Below are positions 8,858 to 19,149 of a stretch of DNA of 64,000 nt, piece by piece. This stretch comes from Photobacterium obscurum. Its GTDB lineage: Bacteria; Pseudomonadota; Gammaproteobacteria; Enterobacterales; Vibrionaceae. Numbering within the stretch: position 1 is the first letter of the stretch; each line of letters starts with the position of its first letter. A model generated the notes under the pieces. The model did no database searches. It was not told the origin of the DNA and was given only the letters and a program-made list of their open reading frames with translations. A program made the position numbers and the translations under genes. Where the stretch lies: assembly GCF_026191635.1 (NCBI RefSeq), contig NZ_JAKRRW010000001.1, positions 248,001 to 312,000 of the forward strand. The letters are read 5' to 3'.

Positions 8858-10434
8858 ATACGACCCCACTAGGTATTGGCGAGCTGGAATTACTCAGCCT
8901 TGACGTACCTTATGTAGCGGATCCGACGGAGTTGTACTATTCCGTCTGTGGCAACCGCCCACATAACCTATTACTGGAGTCGGCCGAGATCGACTCCAAA
9001 CAGGACTTAAAAAGCCTGATGCTCATCGATGCTGCGGTACGTATTGTATGCCGTGGCAAACAGGTTCGACTGGAAGCATTAACCGATAACGGACTCAACG
9101 TATTACAAACCATCGAGCAGGCTATGCCTGCCGATATTGAGACTCAACGCGAAAGCCACTGTCTAACTCTGAGCTTCCCAAGTGCCGAGCGCGCAATGGA
9201 TGAAGATAGTCGCCTGCGCCAGACTTCATCGTTTGATGCGCTGCGCTTGATCCAGCATGCATTTGATACCTCAGGCCACCCTCGTGAAGCATTGTTCCTT
9301 GGCGGCCTGTTTGCCTACGATGTCGTGGCTGGCTTCGAGCCATTGCCTGAAGTTGCCGAAGATAACAAGTGTCCCGACTACCTGTTCTATATTGCCGAAA
9401 CCCTGCTGGTCATCGACCACCAGCGTCGCAGAGGCAAGCTACAGGCCAGTCTTTTCGGTGGCGATGAATACACCTCGAGCTATTTTGAACTAAGCCGTCG
9501 CCTGCAGCATATCAAGGAAGCCTGTCTGGAGCCCAAACCACTGCCGGCCGCCGAATACCTTGACCAGTGCGAGCCTGAGGCTAGTGTCAGTGACGATGAT
9601 TTCTGCCAGACGGTTGTCGATCTCAAACAGCATGTTATCAACGGCGATGTATTTCAGGTCGTGCCATCACGCCAATTTACCCTGCCGTGTCCATCTCCGC
9701 TGGTCGCCTACAAAGAGCTGAAAATCGGTAACCCGAGCCCGTACATGTTCTACCTGCAAGATGCCGATTTCACCCTGTTTGGCGCCTCACCAGAAAGTGC
9801 ATTGAAATACTGCACTGAAAGCAACCAGGTGGAAATCTACCCAATAGCAGGCACCCGCCATCGCGGCAAGAATCCAGACGGTTCGATCAATCTGGATTTA
9901 GATGGCCGCATCGAGCTCGAACTGCGCAGCGATATGAAAGAAAACGCCGAGCATATGATGCTAGTTGATCTGGCCCGCAACGACGTCGCCCGGATCAGTG
10001 AGCCAGGCAGCCGATATGTCGCCGATCTACTGAAAGTGGACCGTTATAGCCATGTCATGCACCTGGTATCCCGTGTCGTTGGCCAACTACGCGGCGATCT
10101 GGATGCCCTGCACGCCTATCAGGCCTGCATGAACATGGGCACGCTAACCGGCGCCCCAAAAATCCGTGCGATGCAATTGATCCGTGATGTCGAGCAGCGT
10201 CGTCGCGGCAGTTACGGCGGCGCCGTTGGCTACCTGACCGGCCATGGCGATATGGATACCTGTATCGTGATCCGTTCAGCCTATGTCGAAGACGGTATGG
10301 CCAGTGTTCAGGCAGGTGCCGGCGTCGTATACGACTCGGTGCCGCAGGCCGAAGCCGACGAAACCCGCGGCAAGGCACAGGCAGTGATCACCGCGATCCG
10401 CAAGGCACACCGTGCCCCAACCCAGACAGTATAA
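8854..10434 (+). CDS. trpE: Anthranilate synthase component I
   Basis: 526-residue TrpE, making anthranilate from chorismate with ammonia supplied by TrpG. The N-terminal LLESAEI motif (about residues 40-46) is the signature of tryptophan feedback inhibition. The chorismate-binding half shows FQVVPSRQF, FGASPESALKY, PIAGTRHRG, ENAEHMMLVDLARND, and GTLTGAPKIRAMQLI near 430-445. It starts with GTG inside the last codons of the DAHP synthase gene (overlap GTGA) with GGGAGA upstream. trpG follows after 11 bases. Confidence 0.97.
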   Translation: MNTTPLGIGELELLSLDVPYVADPTELYYSVCGNRPHNLLLESAEIDSKQDLKSLMLIDAAVRIVCRGKQVRLEALTDNGLNVLQTIEQAMPADIETQRESHCLTLSFPSAERAMDEDSRLRQTSSFDALRLIQHAFDTSGHPREALFLGGLFAYDVVAGFEPLPEVAEDNKCPDYLFYIAETLLVIDHQRRRGKLQASLFGGDEYTSSYFELSRRLQHIKEACLEPKPLPAAEYLDQCEPEASVSDDDFCQTVVDLKQHVINGDVFQVVPSRQFTLPCPSPLVAYKELKIGNPSPYMFYLQDADFTLFGASPESALKYCTESNQVEIYPIAGTRHRGKNPDGSINLDLDGRIELELRSDMKENAEHMMLVDLARNDVARISEPGSRYVADLLKVDRYSHVMHLVSRVVGQLRGDLDALHAYQACMNMGTLTGAPKIRAMQLIRDVEQRRRGSYGGAVGYLTGHGDMDTCIVIRSAYVEDGMASVQAGAGVVYDSVPQAEADETRGKAQAVITAIRKAHRAPTQTV

Positions 10435-10445
10435 GGAGCAAGGTG

Positions 10446-11063
10446 ATGACAAAAGCGCATATCGTATTGCTGGATAACTTTGACTCTTTTACCTATAACC
10501 TGGTGGATCAGTTTCGCTCACTGGGCTACCCAGTCACTATCTACCGTAACAGCCTGACCGCCGAACAAATGGAGCAGGCGCTGGCAGAAAAAGATAACCC
10601 GGTGCTGGTGCTGTCTCCGGGCCCCGGCGCCCCCGCCGATGCCGGCTGTATGCCGGAACTCATCAAACAGGTCCGCGGTAAGGTACCAATGATCGGGATC
10701 TGCCTTGGCCACCAAGCCATCATCGAAGCCTACGGCGGCAAGGTCGAAGGTGCCGGTGATATTGTCCATGGCAAATCTGCCATGATGAGCCACAACGGCC
10801 ATACCGTTTTTGGCGAGCTGCCGAGCCCGCTGTCGATTGCCCGCTACCATTCACTGGTTGCAACGCAGGTACCGGACAGCTTGACGACAGTCGCTGACGT
10901 TGACGGCCTGGTCATGGCTGTCACCAATGACGATGATCGCGTTTGTGGCTACCAGTTCCACCCTGAGTCTATTCTAACAACACAAGGGGCTCAGCTACTC
11001 ACCAATACCTTGAACTGGGTGATGTCGACACCAAGCCGCCAGAACGAACGAGTGAAGATTTAG
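10446..11063 (+). CDS. trpG: Anthranilate synthase component II (glutamine amidotransferase)
   Basis: 205-residue class I glutamine amidotransferase that feeds ammonia to TrpE. The nucleophile elbow is GICLGHQAI, the oxyanion segment SPGPGAP, and the His/Glu pair is in GYQFHPESI. It is a free-standing TrpG, not fused to TrpD as in E. coli, and this is the Vibrionaceae arrangement. The ATG at 10446 is preferred over the GTG one codon earlier because of GGAG spacing (7 bases). Confidence 0.96.
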   Translation: MTKAHIVLLDNFDSFTYNLVDQFRSLGYPVTIYRNSLTAEQMEQALAEKDNPVLVLSPGPGAPADAGCMPELIKQVRGKVPMIGICLGHQAIIEAYGGKVEGAGDIVHGKSAMMSHNGHTVFGELPSPLSIARYHSLVATQVPDSLTTVADVDGLVMAVTNDDDRVCGYQFHPESILTTQGAQLLTNTLNWVMSTPSRQNERVKI

Positions 11064-11076
11064 GGAGAAAAAAACT

Positions 11077-12087
11077 ATGGACGCTATCATTTATACCATT
11101 GCCAACAAACTCTATGACCAGCAGGCACTGACCCAACAAGAAAGCCAGACCCTGTTTGATGCCATTATCAAGGGTGAAGTTGAGCCTATCCTGCTGTCAG
11201 CAATTCTGACCGCACTGAAGATCAAAGGAGAAACTCCGGCTGAGATTGCCGGTGCTGCCAGCGCCCTACTGGCCAATGCCAATCCGTTTCCGATCCCTGA
11301 CTATGATTTTGCCGATATCGTCGGTACTGGCGGCGACGGGGCCAACACCATCAATATCTCAACCACTGCCGCCTTCGTTGCCGCAGCCTGTGGCGTCAAG
11401 GTGGCCAAACACGGTAACCGCGGGGTATCAAGCAAGTCAGGTTCATCCGATTTGCTCGACAAGTTCGGTATCAATCTGGCAATGACCCCGGAAAATGCCC
11501 GTGGGGCACTTGATGAGCTGGGCGTCTGCTTCCTGTTCGCGCCGGAATACCACGGCGGTGTTCGCCATGCAATGCCAGTACGCCAAACCCTGAAAACCCG
11601 AACGATTTTCAATGTCCTTGGCCCGCTGATTAATCCAGCCCGACCAAACATTGAACTAATGGGTGTCTATGATAAGTCACTGGTTCGTCCGATCGCTGAA
11701 ACAATGGCAACCATGGGAATGAAACGTGCAGCCGTTGTTCACGGCAGCGGACTGGACGAGGTAGCGATTCACGGTGAAACCACCGTCGCCGAAATCATCA
11801 ATGGCGAGATCAATGAGTACACCCTGACTCCGGCTGATTTTGGCCTGGAAGCCTACCCGCTTGAGGCGATAAAAGGTGGCGAGCCAGAAGAAAACCGCGC
11901 CATTATTACTAACATTCTGACCGGCAAAGGCACAGATGCCCAGCAAGGCGCTGTTGCCGTTAACGTGGCATTGCTGTTGCGCTTGTTCGGCAACGAAGAC
12001 TTGAAAGCGAATACGCAGAAAGCCATTGACGTTATGCAGTCGGGCAAAGCATTTGAACTGGTTGATAAACTGGCATCACGAGGTTAA
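11077..12087 (+). CDS. trpD: Anthranilate phosphoribosyltransferase
   Basis: 336-residue enzyme joining anthranilate to PRPP. The PRPP loop [14 protein letters not shown] (around residues 87-100), the [18 protein letters not shown] segment, the anthranilate-site stretch [25 protein letters not shown], and HGSGLDE are all intact. A GGGAG ribosome site precedes it, 13 bases after trpG. The separate trpD supports the non-enteric operon layout. Confidence 0.97.
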   Translation: MDAIIYTIANKLYDQQALTQQESQTLFDAIIKGEVEPILLSAILTALKIKGETPAEIAGAASALLANANPFPIPDYDFADIVGTGGDGANTINISTTAAFVAAACGVKVAKHGNRGVSSKSGSSDLLDKFGINLAMTPENARGALDELGVCFLFAPEYHGGVRHAMPVRQTLKTRTIFNVLGPLINPARPNIELMGVYDKSLVRPIAETMATMGMKRAAVVHGSGLDEVAIHGETTVAEIINGEINEYTLTPADFGLEAYPLEAIKGGEPEENRAIITNILTGKGTDAQQGAVAVNVALLLRLFGNEDLKANTQKAIDVMQSGKAFELVDKLASRG

Positions 12088-12089
12088 TC

Positions 12090-13460
12090 ATGGAAACTGT
12101 ACTTGCAAAAATTGTGGCCGACAAACGTATCTGGGTGGAAGCTCGCAAGCAGCAGCAACCACTCGATAGCTTCATCAACAAACTCACTCCGAGTGATCGC
12201 AGTTTCTATGGTGCTCTCTCTGGTGAGCAGGCTGCCTTTATCCTTGAGTGCAAGAAAGCCTCGCCGTCAAAGGGCCTGATCCGCGATGACTTCGATCTTG
12301 ACTATATTGCCCAGGTCTATAACGGGCATGCCAGCGCGATCTCCGTACTGACGGATGAAAAGTATTTCCAGGGCAGTTTTGATTTTCTGCCGTTGGTCCG
12401 TCGCCAGGTCAGCCAACCGGTACTGTGCAAAGACTTCATGGTCGACACCTATCAGGTATATCTGGCGCGTCATTACCAGGCTGATGCCATCCTGCTGATG
12501 CTGTCAGTGCTTAATGATGACGAATACCGAAAACTGGCAGGCGTTGCCGAAGAACTCGGCTTGGGCATTTTGACTGAAGTCAGCAACGAGCAGGAACTAG
12601 AGCGTGCCATCGCACTGCAGGCCAAAGTCGTTGGGATCAACAACCGCAACCTGCGTGACTTGAGTATCGATCTCAACCGAACCAAAGAGCTGGCACCTCG
12701 CCTGCCGGAAGGCACCATCGTGATTTCGGAATCGGGGATCTATAACAACCAACAGGTTCGTGAACTTTCCGCCTATGCCAATGGTTTCCTTATCGGCAGC
12801 TCGCTGATGGCAGAGGACAACCTGGAACTTGCCGTTCGCCGTGTTCTACTGGGAGAAAACAAGGTTTGTGGTTTAACCCACGCCGACGATGCCAGTGCAG
12901 CCTACCAAAGCGGTGCCGTCTATGGCGGCCTGATTTTTGTCTCCAGCTCACCTCGCAAAGTCGATATCGAGCAGGCTCGAATGGTTATGAGCGGCGCCCC
13001 GCTCAAATATGTCGGCGTGTTCCGCAACGCAGACCCAGAAGCCGTTGCCAAAGCCGCAAAAGCATTATCATTATCCGCGGTTCAGTTGCACGGTGATGAA
13101 TCGCCAGAATACGTACAGGGACTGAAAGCACACCTACCGGCAGACTGTGAGATCTGGAAAGCGCACGGTGTCACCAATGCAATGCCTGAGTTTTCACAAT
13201 GGAAGGTAGATAAGCACCTATTAGACAGCATGGTGGGTCAGCAATCAGGCGGAACAGGCAAGACCTTCGACTGGAGCCTGATCCGTGATACCGACAAACA
13301 GAACATCATGCTAGCAGGTGGTTTAAACCCGGAAAATGCCAGCGACGCAGCCAAGATCGGTTGCAAGGGATTGGATTTAAACTCTGGCGTTGAAAAAGAG
13401 CCAGGTAAAAAAGACAGAAAGAAATTGAATGCGGCATTTGCGGCAATCAGGAAGTATTAA
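12090..13460 (+). CDS. trpCF: Bifunctional indole-3-glycerol-P synthase / PRA isomerase
   Basis: 456-residue fusion of IGPS (residues 1-255; [42 protein letters not shown]) and phosphoribosylanthranilate isomerase (about 256-456; [29 protein letters not shown]). The two domains do the isomerase and ring-closure steps of tryptophan synthesis. The fusion is typical of Gammaproteobacteria. It begins 2 bases after the trpD stop. Confidence 0.96.
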   Translation: METVLAKIVADKRIWVEARKQQQPLDSFINKLTPSDRSFYGALSGEQAAFILECKKASPSKGLIRDDFDLDYIAQVYNGHASAISVLTDEKYFQGSFDFLPLVRRQVSQPVLCKDFMVDTYQVYLARHYQADAILLMLSVLNDDEYRKLAGVAEELGLGILTEVSNEQELERAIALQAKVVGINNRNLRDLSIDLNRTKELAPRLPEGTIVISESGIYNNQQVRELSAYANGFLIGSSLMAEDNLELAVRRVLLGENKVCGLTHADDASAAYQSGAVYGGLIFVSSSPRKVDIEQARMVMSGAPLKYVGVFRNADPEAVAKAAKALSLSAVQLHGDESPEYVQGLKAHLPADCEIWKAHGVTNAMPEFSQWKVDKHLLDSMVGQQSGGTGKTFDWSLIRDTDKQNIMLAGGLNPENASDAAKIGCKGLDLNSGVEKEPGKKDRKKLNAAFAAIRKY

Positions 13461-13473
13461 GGATAAAAAAACT

Positions 13474-14664
13474 ATGAGCAAACTAGAGGCCTATTTTGGC
13501 GATTTTGGCGGCCAATACGTCCCGCAGATCCTGGTACCAGCACTCGATCAACTGGAAGCTGCATTTGTCGAAGCCCAGCAAGACCCAAGTTTTCAGGAAG
13601 AGTTCATCAACCTGCTAAAAGAATATGCCGGTCGTCCAACGGCGCTGACTCTTTGCCAGAACCTGACCAAGGGAACCAATACCAAACTGTACCTAAAGCG
13701 TGAAGACTTACTGCACGGCGGTGCACACAAAACCAATCAGGTGCTTGGCCAGGCGCTGCTTGCCAAGCGGATGGGCAAAACAGAAATCATCGCCGAAACT
13801 GGTGCCGGACAACACGGTGTTGCAACAGCTCTGGCTTGTGCCCTACTGGGACTGAAATGCCGAGTCTACATGGGTGCCAAGGATGTTGAACGTCAAAGCC
13901 CGAATGTATTCCGTATGAAGCTGATGGGAGCCGAAGTGATCCCTGTACATTCTGGTTCTGCCACTCTGAAAGATGCCTGTAACGAAGCAATGCGTGACTG
14001 GTCTGCCACCTACGACACAGCCCACTACCTACTTGGTACAGCAGCCGGCCCTCATCCGTTCCCGACAATCGTGCGTGAATTCCAGCATATTATCGGTGAA
14101 GAAACCAAGGCCCAGATCCTCGAAAAAGAAGGCCGCCTGCCTGACGCAGTAATTGCCTGCGTCGGCGGTGGTTCAAATGCCATCGGTATGTTTGCCGATT
14201 TCATCGACGATGAAAGCGTTGGCCTAATTGGTGTCGAGCCGGCAGGTAAAGGCCTAGATACCAATATGCACGGTGCGCCACTGAAACACGGCAAACTGGG
14301 AATCTTCTTCGGTATGAAAGCACCGCTGATGCAAGATGAACACGGACAGGTCGAAGAGTCATACTCCGTCTCTGCCGGCCTGGACTTCCCATCCGTTGGC
14401 CCTCAGCACGCTCATCTTAATGCAATTGGCCGAGCCGAATACGGTTCTGTGACCGATGACGAAGCATTAGAGGCTTTCCAGTCACTGGCTCGCAACGAAG
14501 GAATCATTCCGGCACTGGAGTCGGCTCACGCATTAGCTTACGCACTTAAAATGATTGAAGCCGAGCCAGAAAAAGAACAACTACTCGTGGTCAACCTATC
14601 TGGTCGCGGCGACAAAGACATTTTCACCGTACACGATATTCTAGAAGCAAAGGGAGCGCTGTAA
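13474..14664 (+). CDS. trpB: Tryptophan synthase beta chain
   Basis: 396-residue PLP enzyme converting indole and serine to tryptophan. The PLP lysine lies in [13 protein letters not shown] (about residue 86). The substrate loop [12 protein letters not shown], the phosphate-binding [10 protein letters not shown] and the C-terminal NLSGRGDKD are present. I chose the ATG at 13474 ([22 protein letters not shown] upstream). An earlier ATG in frame overlaps trpCF and adds a non-conserved extension. Its stop shares one base with the trpA start. Confidence 0.97.
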   Translation: MSKLEAYFGDFGGQYVPQILVPALDQLEAAFVEAQQDPSFQEEFINLLKEYAGRPTALTLCQNLTKGTNTKLYLKREDLLHGGAHKTNQVLGQALLAKRMGKTEIIAETGAGQHGVATALACALLGLKCRVYMGAKDVERQSPNVFRMKLMGAEVIPVHSGSATLKDACNEAMRDWSATYDTAHYLLGTAAGPHPFPTIVREFQHIIGEETKAQILEKEGRLPDAVIACVGGGSNAIGMFADFIDDESVGLIGVEPAGKGLDTNMHGAPLKHGKLGIFFGMKAPLMQDEHGQVEESYSVSAGLDFPSVGPQHAHLNAIGRAEYGSVTDDEALEAFQSLARNEGIIPALESAHALAYALKMIEAEPEKEQLLVVNLSGRGDKDIFTVHDILEAKGAL

Positions 14665-15473
14665 TGGATCGTTATCAAGCACAATTTGACCGCCTGGCGG
14701 AAAAAAACGAGGGCGCATTTGTTCCTTTTGTCACTATCGGTGATCCGAACCCTGAGCAGTCGCTGAAAATTATCGACACCTTGGTCGAGTCAGGTGCCGA
14801 TGCCCTGGAGCTGGGTATTCCGTTTTCAGATCCTCTGGCTGATGGGCCGACCATTCAGGGCGCGACGATTCGTGCACTAGAATCCGGTACCACACCGGCA
14901 ATCTGCTTTGAGCTGCTTGCTAAGATCCGTGCCAAATACCCTGAAATGCCAATTGGCCTACTCATGTACGCCAACCTGGTATTTGGTGCGGGCATCGACA
15001 ACTTCTATCAGAAATGTGCTGATGCTGGTGTCGATTCTGTACTGATTGCCGATGTACCGGTCAAAGAGTCGGAGGAATTTCGGGTTGCCGCTGATAAATA
15101 TGGCATTCATCCTATCTTTATTGCGCCGCCAAATGCCGATGAAGCAACACTGAAAACAGTCTCTGAGTACAGTGGTGGTTATACTTACCTGCTTTCCCGC
15201 GCCGGTGTTACGGGAGCGGAAACCAAAGCGGGAATGCCAGTCAACTATTTGCTGGAAAGCCTGAAGGTTCACAACGCGCCACCAGCATTGCTTGGTTTTG
15301 GTATTTCTGAGCCTGCGCAGGTCAAAGAAGCAATCGAAGCCGGTGCTGCCGGTGCAATCTCAGGCTCGGCAGTTGTAAAAGTTATCGAGAATAATCTCGA
15401 TGACAATGACGAAATGTTAAATCAAATGAGTCAGTTCATTAGTCGCATGAAGGCAGCCACTCGCTTGAGCTAA
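14664..15473 (+). CDS. trpA: Tryptophan synthase alpha chain
   Basis: 269-residue (beta/alpha)8 enzyme releasing indole from indole-3-glycerol phosphate for transfer to TrpB. Catalytic Glu and Asp appear in [15 protein letters not shown] (Glu near 49, Asp near 60). [12 protein letters not shown] and [13 protein letters not shown] form the phosphate-binding region. Its ATG overlaps the trpB stop by one base (TAATG), which secures translational coupling. It ends the operon and is followed by a rho-independent terminator. Confidence 0.97.
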   Translation: MDRYQAQFDRLAEKNEGAFVPFVTIGDPNPEQSLKIIDTLVESGADALELGIPFSDPLADGPTIQGATIRALESGTTPAICFELLAKIRAKYPEMPIGLLMYANLVFGAGIDNFYQKCADAGVDSVLIADVPVKESEEFRVAADKYGIHPIFIAPPNADEATLKTVSEYSGGYTYLLSRAGVTGAETKAGMPVNYLLESLKVHNAPPALLGFGISEPAQVKEAIEAGAAGAISGSAVVKVIENNLDDNDEMLNQMSQFISRMKAATRLS

Positions 15474-15819
15474 TAAGGCTAGCCACATTTTCATAACCTT
15501 CAAAGCCGCACTCGCTGCGGCTTTTTTCTACCACAAAGCCACCATCGTTCAAAAACCAACCAACAACCACAACTAAACCCGTATTAGATCAAAGATATTA
15601 CTATTTACCCGCCTTAAAGTAGCGAAGTTATAAATGGTAGCTTTTCTGTTACCTTGCATTTCCATGAGAAATAACAATAGAGCAAAATATCAAAACAAAT
15701 GATTGATAATTATTAAAATTACGTGTAAAAACACACCCGCAAAATATTGGGTTAACATTTTCAACAATAACAACACTTAACCCTAAACAGCATTAACAAA
15801 CACAACAGAGGTATCTAAG
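15474..15819 (+). other. trpA-symporter intergenic region
   Basis: 346 bases holding the trp operon terminator (15502-15527) and then the AT-rich promoter region of the symporter. GGGTTAA (15749-15755) and TTAACCC (15777-15783) form a 7-bp inverted repeat just upstream of the symporter ribosome site, a possible operator. I saw no riboswitch-like conserved core. Confidence 0.5.
15502..15527 (+). terminator. trp operon terminator
   Basis: AAAGCCGCA, loop CTCGC, TGCGGCTTT, then T-run; 29 bases after the trpA stop. Confidence 0.92.
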
Positions 15820-17076
15820 GTGTTAAAAGAAAAAGGAATATTGGGCAATATCGGCGTTCAGGTCGTCATTGCCATGTGTGTGGGTACACTTGTTGGTGCA
15901 ATGATGGGGCACTCTGCCAGCATGTTTGCACCACTGGGTAGTATCTTTATCCACTTGATCAAGATGCTCGTCATCCCATTAGTTGCGGTTGCAATCATTT
16001 CTGGGGCGGCCGGGTTAGGAAGCAGCCATTCGGCAGGCAAGGTCGGTTTTGCCACGCTAGGCTTCTTTGGCTTAACCTCTGCCGTTGCCGTGACACTCGC
16101 TCTATTTATGGGTGAAGTTTTTGAACCCGGACTAGGTATTGACCTGACGGGTGTTGAAGGTATGTTCTCCAACGTTTATTCCGACAAAGGTGATCTGCCA
16201 TCGTTTTGGGCTACCGTTCTTGGGATGATCCCAACCAACGTATTCCAATCTCTGAACGAAGCGAATATTCTACAAATTCTTGTGTTCTGCCTTTTCTTTG
16301 GTATCGCTTTATCTAAATTGGAACAAGAGCGCCGTGATCCGCTGATCAATGGTGTTAACTCCATTGTTGATGCCATGGTATGGATGATCAACGTCGTGAT
16401 GAAGATCGCCCCGTTGGGTGTCTTCGGCCTGATGGCAGATGCCGTAGGTACGTTTGGCTTTAGCGCCCTGATGGTAGTATTTAAGCTATTCGTCGTCTAC
16501 GTCGCAGCAATTCTGATTTACGGTTTTGTCTTCTATCCGCTGATGATCAAAGCATTCAGCAAGACATCACCACGTAAATTCCTTTCCGTGATGAAAAAAC
16601 CGCAGGCAGTTGCACTGTCAACGGCCTCTTCAATGGCAACACTTCCTGTAACGATGGAAGCATGTGAAGAAGAACTGGGTGTAAAAAACTCAACCGCTTC
16701 ATTTGTATTGCCTCTGGGCGCGACCATCAACATGAGTGGTAACGCAATCTACTACGGTCTGGTTGCTATCTTCTTCGCCCAGATGTTCAACGTTGATCTC
16801 AGCATGAGCGCCTATGTCGCGATTATCGTTACCTCTACCTTAGGTGCGGTTGGCCAGGCAGGTGTTCCTGGACCATCATTCCTGGTTGTTGCCGTATTGC
16901 TAGCAGCCGGTATTCCGATTGAAGGCCTACCACTACTATTCGCCCTTGACCGTATTTTCGATATGATCCGTACTGCGCTAAACATTACAGGTGACGCTGC
17001 ATGTGCCGTAATTATCGACGACATGGTAAGCAAAAAAGCAGACCAAGTCGTTGAAGATAAAGCTCAAAACGCTTAA
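15820..17076 (+). CDS. Sodium/proton:dicarboxylate (glutamate/aspartate) symporter
   Basis: 418-residue DAACS-family (GltP/DctA-type) secondary transporter with eight or so membrane helices. Family motifs are the serine-rich hairpin STASSMATLPVTM, the substrate helix GATINMSGNAIYYG, and the late GVPGPSFLVVAVLLAAGIP and DRIFDMIRTALNITGDA segments. The expected substrate is a dicarboxylic amino acid or C4-dicarboxylate; motifs alone do not decide which. It has a GTG start at 15820 with AGAGG 8 bases upstream. It is a single-gene unit with its own terminator. Confidence 0.9.
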   Translation: MLKEKGILGNIGVQVVIAMCVGTLVGAMMGHSASMFAPLGSIFIHLIKMLVIPLVAVAIISGAAGLGSSHSAGKVGFATLGFFGLTSAVAVTLALFMGEVFEPGLGIDLTGVEGMFSNVYSDKGDLPSFWATVLGMIPTNVFQSLNEANILQILVFCLFFGIALSKLEQERRDPLINGVNSIVDAMVWMINVVMKIAPLGVFGLMADAVGTFGFSALMVVFKLFVVYVAAILIYGFVFYPLMIKAFSKTSPRKFLSVMKKPQAVALSTASSMATLPVTMEACEEELGVKNSTASFVLPLGATINMSGNAIYYGLVAIFFAQMFNVDLSMSAYVAIIVTSTLGAVGQAGVPGPSFLVVAVLLAAGIPIEGLPLLFALDRIFDMIRTALNITGDAACAVIIDDMVSKKADQVVEDKAQNA

Positions 17077-17097
17077 TCAAATCAACGATTAACTAAG

Positions 17098-17128
17098 GGC
17101 CGCAAGCTAGATGCTTGCGGCCTTTTTT
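17098..17128 (+). terminator. Symporter gene terminator
   Basis: GGCCGCAAGC, loop TAGAT, GCTTGCGGCC and six Ts: a strong 10-bp intrinsic terminator. Confidence 0.93.
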
Positions 17129-17131
17129 ATT

Positions 17132-17184
17132 CTCGCTGATAGGCCAGGTTATTATTCTGTTTAGTATTATGTTGATTGGTATTA
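17132..17184. repeat. Partial copy of the CTCGCTGATAG repeat
   Basis: CTCGCTGATAGGCCAG followed by an ATTATTCTG-like tail. It matches the centre and right half of the palindromic element at 20157-20214 (CTCGCTGATAGACCAG then CATTATTCAG). The left arm is missing here. Confidence 0.6.
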
Positions 17185-17263
17185 TCCCTACGGAGATTAG
17201 GTATACTAATAGCAACAACCATTTTCTTCCTGTTAGGCCGATTAACAACAAGGCAGCCCTTTA

Positions 17264-17803
17264 ATGAAACAATTGATCGATTTCATCCCGCTTATCATCT
17301 TTTTTACCTTGTATAAAATGCATGATATTTATGTTGCAACAGGCGCCTTGATTGCTGCCACCGCGGTGCAGGTGGTGCTTACCTGGTTGTTATACAAGAA
17401 AATCGAGAAAATGCAGCTCGTCACATTCGCCATGGTTGCAGTATTCGGCGGACTGACACTGTTTCTCCATGACGACAACTTCATAAAATGGAAGGTAACC
17501 ATTATCTATACCCTGTTTGCCGGAGGCCTGCTCGTAAGCCAATACTTGGGCAAACCACTCATCAAAGGCATGCTCGGCAACGAAATCAACTTACCTGAAG
17601 CGGTATGGAAACGGATCAATAGCGCCTGGGTGCTGTTTTTCGTTATCTGTGCCATCTCCAATGTCTATATCGCCTTCAGCTTATCCCTAGATGTATGGGT
17701 CAATTTTAAAGTCTTTGGCTTATTAGCCTTAACTTTGATTTTTACCCTTGCCACCGGCGGATATATTTATCACCATATGCCCAAAGAAACCGATTCAGAA
17801 TAG
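17264..17803 (+). CDS. yciB: Septation protein A / YciB, inner-membrane protein
   Basis: 179-residue polytopic membrane protein of the YciB/IspZ family, with five or so hydrophobic helices starting [18 protein letters not shown]. The family is linked to intracellular septation and envelope integrity. The ALIAATAVQ, the [16 protein letters not shown] segment and the [18 protein letters not shown] motif are diagnostic. The length matches E. coli YciB (179). It is followed after 18 bases by yciA, as in enterics. Confidence 0.95.
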   Translation: MKQLIDFIPLIIFFTLYKMHDIYVATGALIAATAVQVVLTWLLYKKIEKMQLVTFAMVAVFGGLTLFLHDDNFIKWKVTIIYTLFAGGLLVSQYLGKPLIKGMLGNEINLPEAVWKRINSAWVLFFVICAISNVYIAFSLSLDVWVNFKVFGLLALTLIFTLATGGYIYHHMPKETDSE

Positions 17804-17821
17804 TTGTAGAAGAGTCGAAAC

Positions 17822-18220
17822 ATGACTACAGAAAATAATATCCCACGCGGACAGCTGCTGCTCCGCACCTTGGCTATGCCTGCAGACACCAATGCCAACG
17901 GCGACATCTTTGGTGGCTGGATCATGTCTCAGCTGGATTTAGCTGGTGCCATTTTGGCGAAAGAAATTTCAGGCGGACGCGTTGTTACCGTTTCCGTTGA
18001 CAGCATTGCCTTCAAGGCCCCAGTCAGCGTTGGCGACGTTGTATGCTGCTACGGAGAATGCAGCCGTATCGGTAATACCTCGATGAGTATTGCTCTGGAA
18101 GTATGGGTAAAACCTGTCGCGATTGAAAGCGTAGGCGAACGTTACCGCGTTTGTGAAGCTACCTTCAATTATGTGGCGATCAACAGCGAAGGACGTCCTC
18201 GTCCGATACGAAAAGCGTAA
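17822..18220 (+). CDS. yciA: YciA acyl-CoA thioesterase
   Basis: 132-residue single hot-dog-fold thioesterase. The [25 protein letters not shown] signature, with its active-site Asn/Asp region near residues 23-30, is that of YciA enzymes, which hydrolyse a broad range of acyl-CoAs in the cytoplasm. The [17 protein letters not shown] strand follows. It lies just downstream of yciB and probably forms an operon with it. A strong hairpin terminator follows the gene. Confidence 0.95.
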   Translation: MTTENNIPRGQLLLRTLAMPADTNANGDIFGGWIMSQLDLAGAILAKEISGGRVVTVSVDSIAFKAPVSVGDVVCCYGECSRIGNTSMSIALEVWVKPVAIESVGERYRVCEATFNYVAINSEGRPRPIRKA

Positions 18221-18236
18221 AGCTGTCCTCACAAAT

Positions 18237-18268
18237 AGCCCTAGCCTCTGGTTGGGGCTTTTTTTTTG
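18237..18268 (+). terminator. yciA terminator
   Basis: AGCCCTAGCC, loop TCT, GGTTGGGGCT (10 pairs including wobbles), then nine Ts. Confidence 0.9.
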
Positions 18269-18359
18269 CTTTAAGATAACGACCAATACCAACTACAAGT
18301 CTTTCTTTTATGTTATAGAAACGGCTTGGTCTCATTATTTCACAGGGAGAATTCAGCGA

Positions 18360-18659
18360 ATGTGGTATGTCATTTTTTCTCAGGATGTTGAAAACAGCTT
18401 AGAGCGCCGCCTGAGTGTTCGCGAAAAGCATCTAGCCCGACTGAAAGATCTACAAGAGCAAGGTCGCCTGCTAGTGGCCGGCCCTATGCCAGCTATCGAT
18501 AGCGATAATCCGGGTGAAGCTGGCTTTACGGGCTCAACAGTTATTGCCGAATTCAATTCACTGGCTGATGCCAAAGCATGGGCTGATGCAGACCCGTATA
18601 TTGAAGCAGGCGTTTACGACAATGTCATCGTTAAGCCGTTCAAGAAAGTTCTGCCATAA
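18360..18659 (+). CDS. yciI: YciI family protein
   Basis: 99-residue dimeric ferredoxin-like alpha/beta-barrel protein, matching E. coli YciI (98 residues). It opens [21 protein letters not shown] and has the conserved RxxHLx[15 protein letters not shown] and DPYIEAGVY motifs containing the His-Asp pair of the family. The biochemical role is unclear. I chose the ATG at 18360 with GGGAGA upstream; a longer in-frame start overlaps yciA and its terminator and is not credible. The gene order yciB-yciA-yciI agrees with enteric synteny. Confidence 0.94.
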   Translation: MWYVIFSQDVENSLERRLSVREKHLARLKDLQEQGRLLVAGPMPAIDSDNPGEAGFTGSTVIAEFNSLADAKAWADADPYIEAGVYDNVIVKPFKKVLP

Positions 18660-18697
18660 CTGGCGAACAGATATTACAAGCCGAGATTACTTATCTT

Positions 18698-19087
18698 ATG
18701 TTAAAAAAAACGTTCGCATGCATTGCATTACTTGTGCTAGCAGGCTGTGCCTCTACCGATAAGGAAGACGCTGCTATCGCCATGGCCAAAAGCCGAGCGA
18801 CAGCCATCAACAGCAAAGCACCATATGACAAAATTGACGAATATAAAATCATGAAAGCCATGGCGCGGGAAAAAACTGTCGAAATCACTATCTTATATGG
18901 TGGTGGCGGCAAGACCCCACCATCGCAAGCGGTCAAAAATGCAGCCGTTAACTATTGCAACAATGAAGAGCTCAGCCCATTGGTTAGCGAAGGCTTGAAC
19001 TACAAGATAGTCGTCATGGATATGCGCGGTCGTACCATAGCGGAACAACCCGTGTATGCGGAGTACTGTGCAGAATTAGCGAACTGA
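18698..19087 (+). CDS. Small lipoprotein, probable type II secretion pilotin (AspS/GspS-beta like)
   Basis: 129-residue lipoprotein: signal MLKKTFACIALLVLAGC with lipid-accepting Cys17. The mature part is compact alpha/beta with two cysteines (VNYCNNE and AEYCAEL) suited to one disulfide, and motifs SRATAINSKAP, KAMAREKTVEI and GLNYKIVVMDMRG. This pattern resembles Vibrio AspS, the orphan pilotin that carries the T2SS secretin GspD to the outer membrane. The assignment rests on recalled motif similarity, not on a search. No T2SS gene is nearby, as with V. cholerae aspS. Otherwise it is an uncharacterised lipoprotein. Confidence 0.6.
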   Translation: MLKKTFACIALLVLAGCASTDKEDAAIAMAKSRATAINSKAPYDKIDEYKIMKAMAREKTVEITILYGGGGKTPPSQAVKNAAVNYCNNEELSPLVSEGLNYKIVVMDMRGRTIAEQPVYAEYCAELAN

Positions 19088-19105
19088 ATTTATAGATGAG
19101 CAATA

Positions 19106-19138
19106 AAAATACCGCCCAATGTCAGGCGGTATTTTTTT
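19106..19138. terminator. Bidirectional terminator between lipoprotein and methyltransferase
   Basis: AAAATACCGCC, 8-base loop, GGCGGTATTTT plus T-run; 11-bp stem between convergent genes. Confidence 0.92.
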
Positions 19139-19149
19139 ATCTACTGGCT

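Noticed and set aside
15530..15819. Glycine or lysine riboswitch before the symporter
   Set aside because: Looked for because some Vibrio amino-acid symporters have one; no conserved aptamer core is visible.
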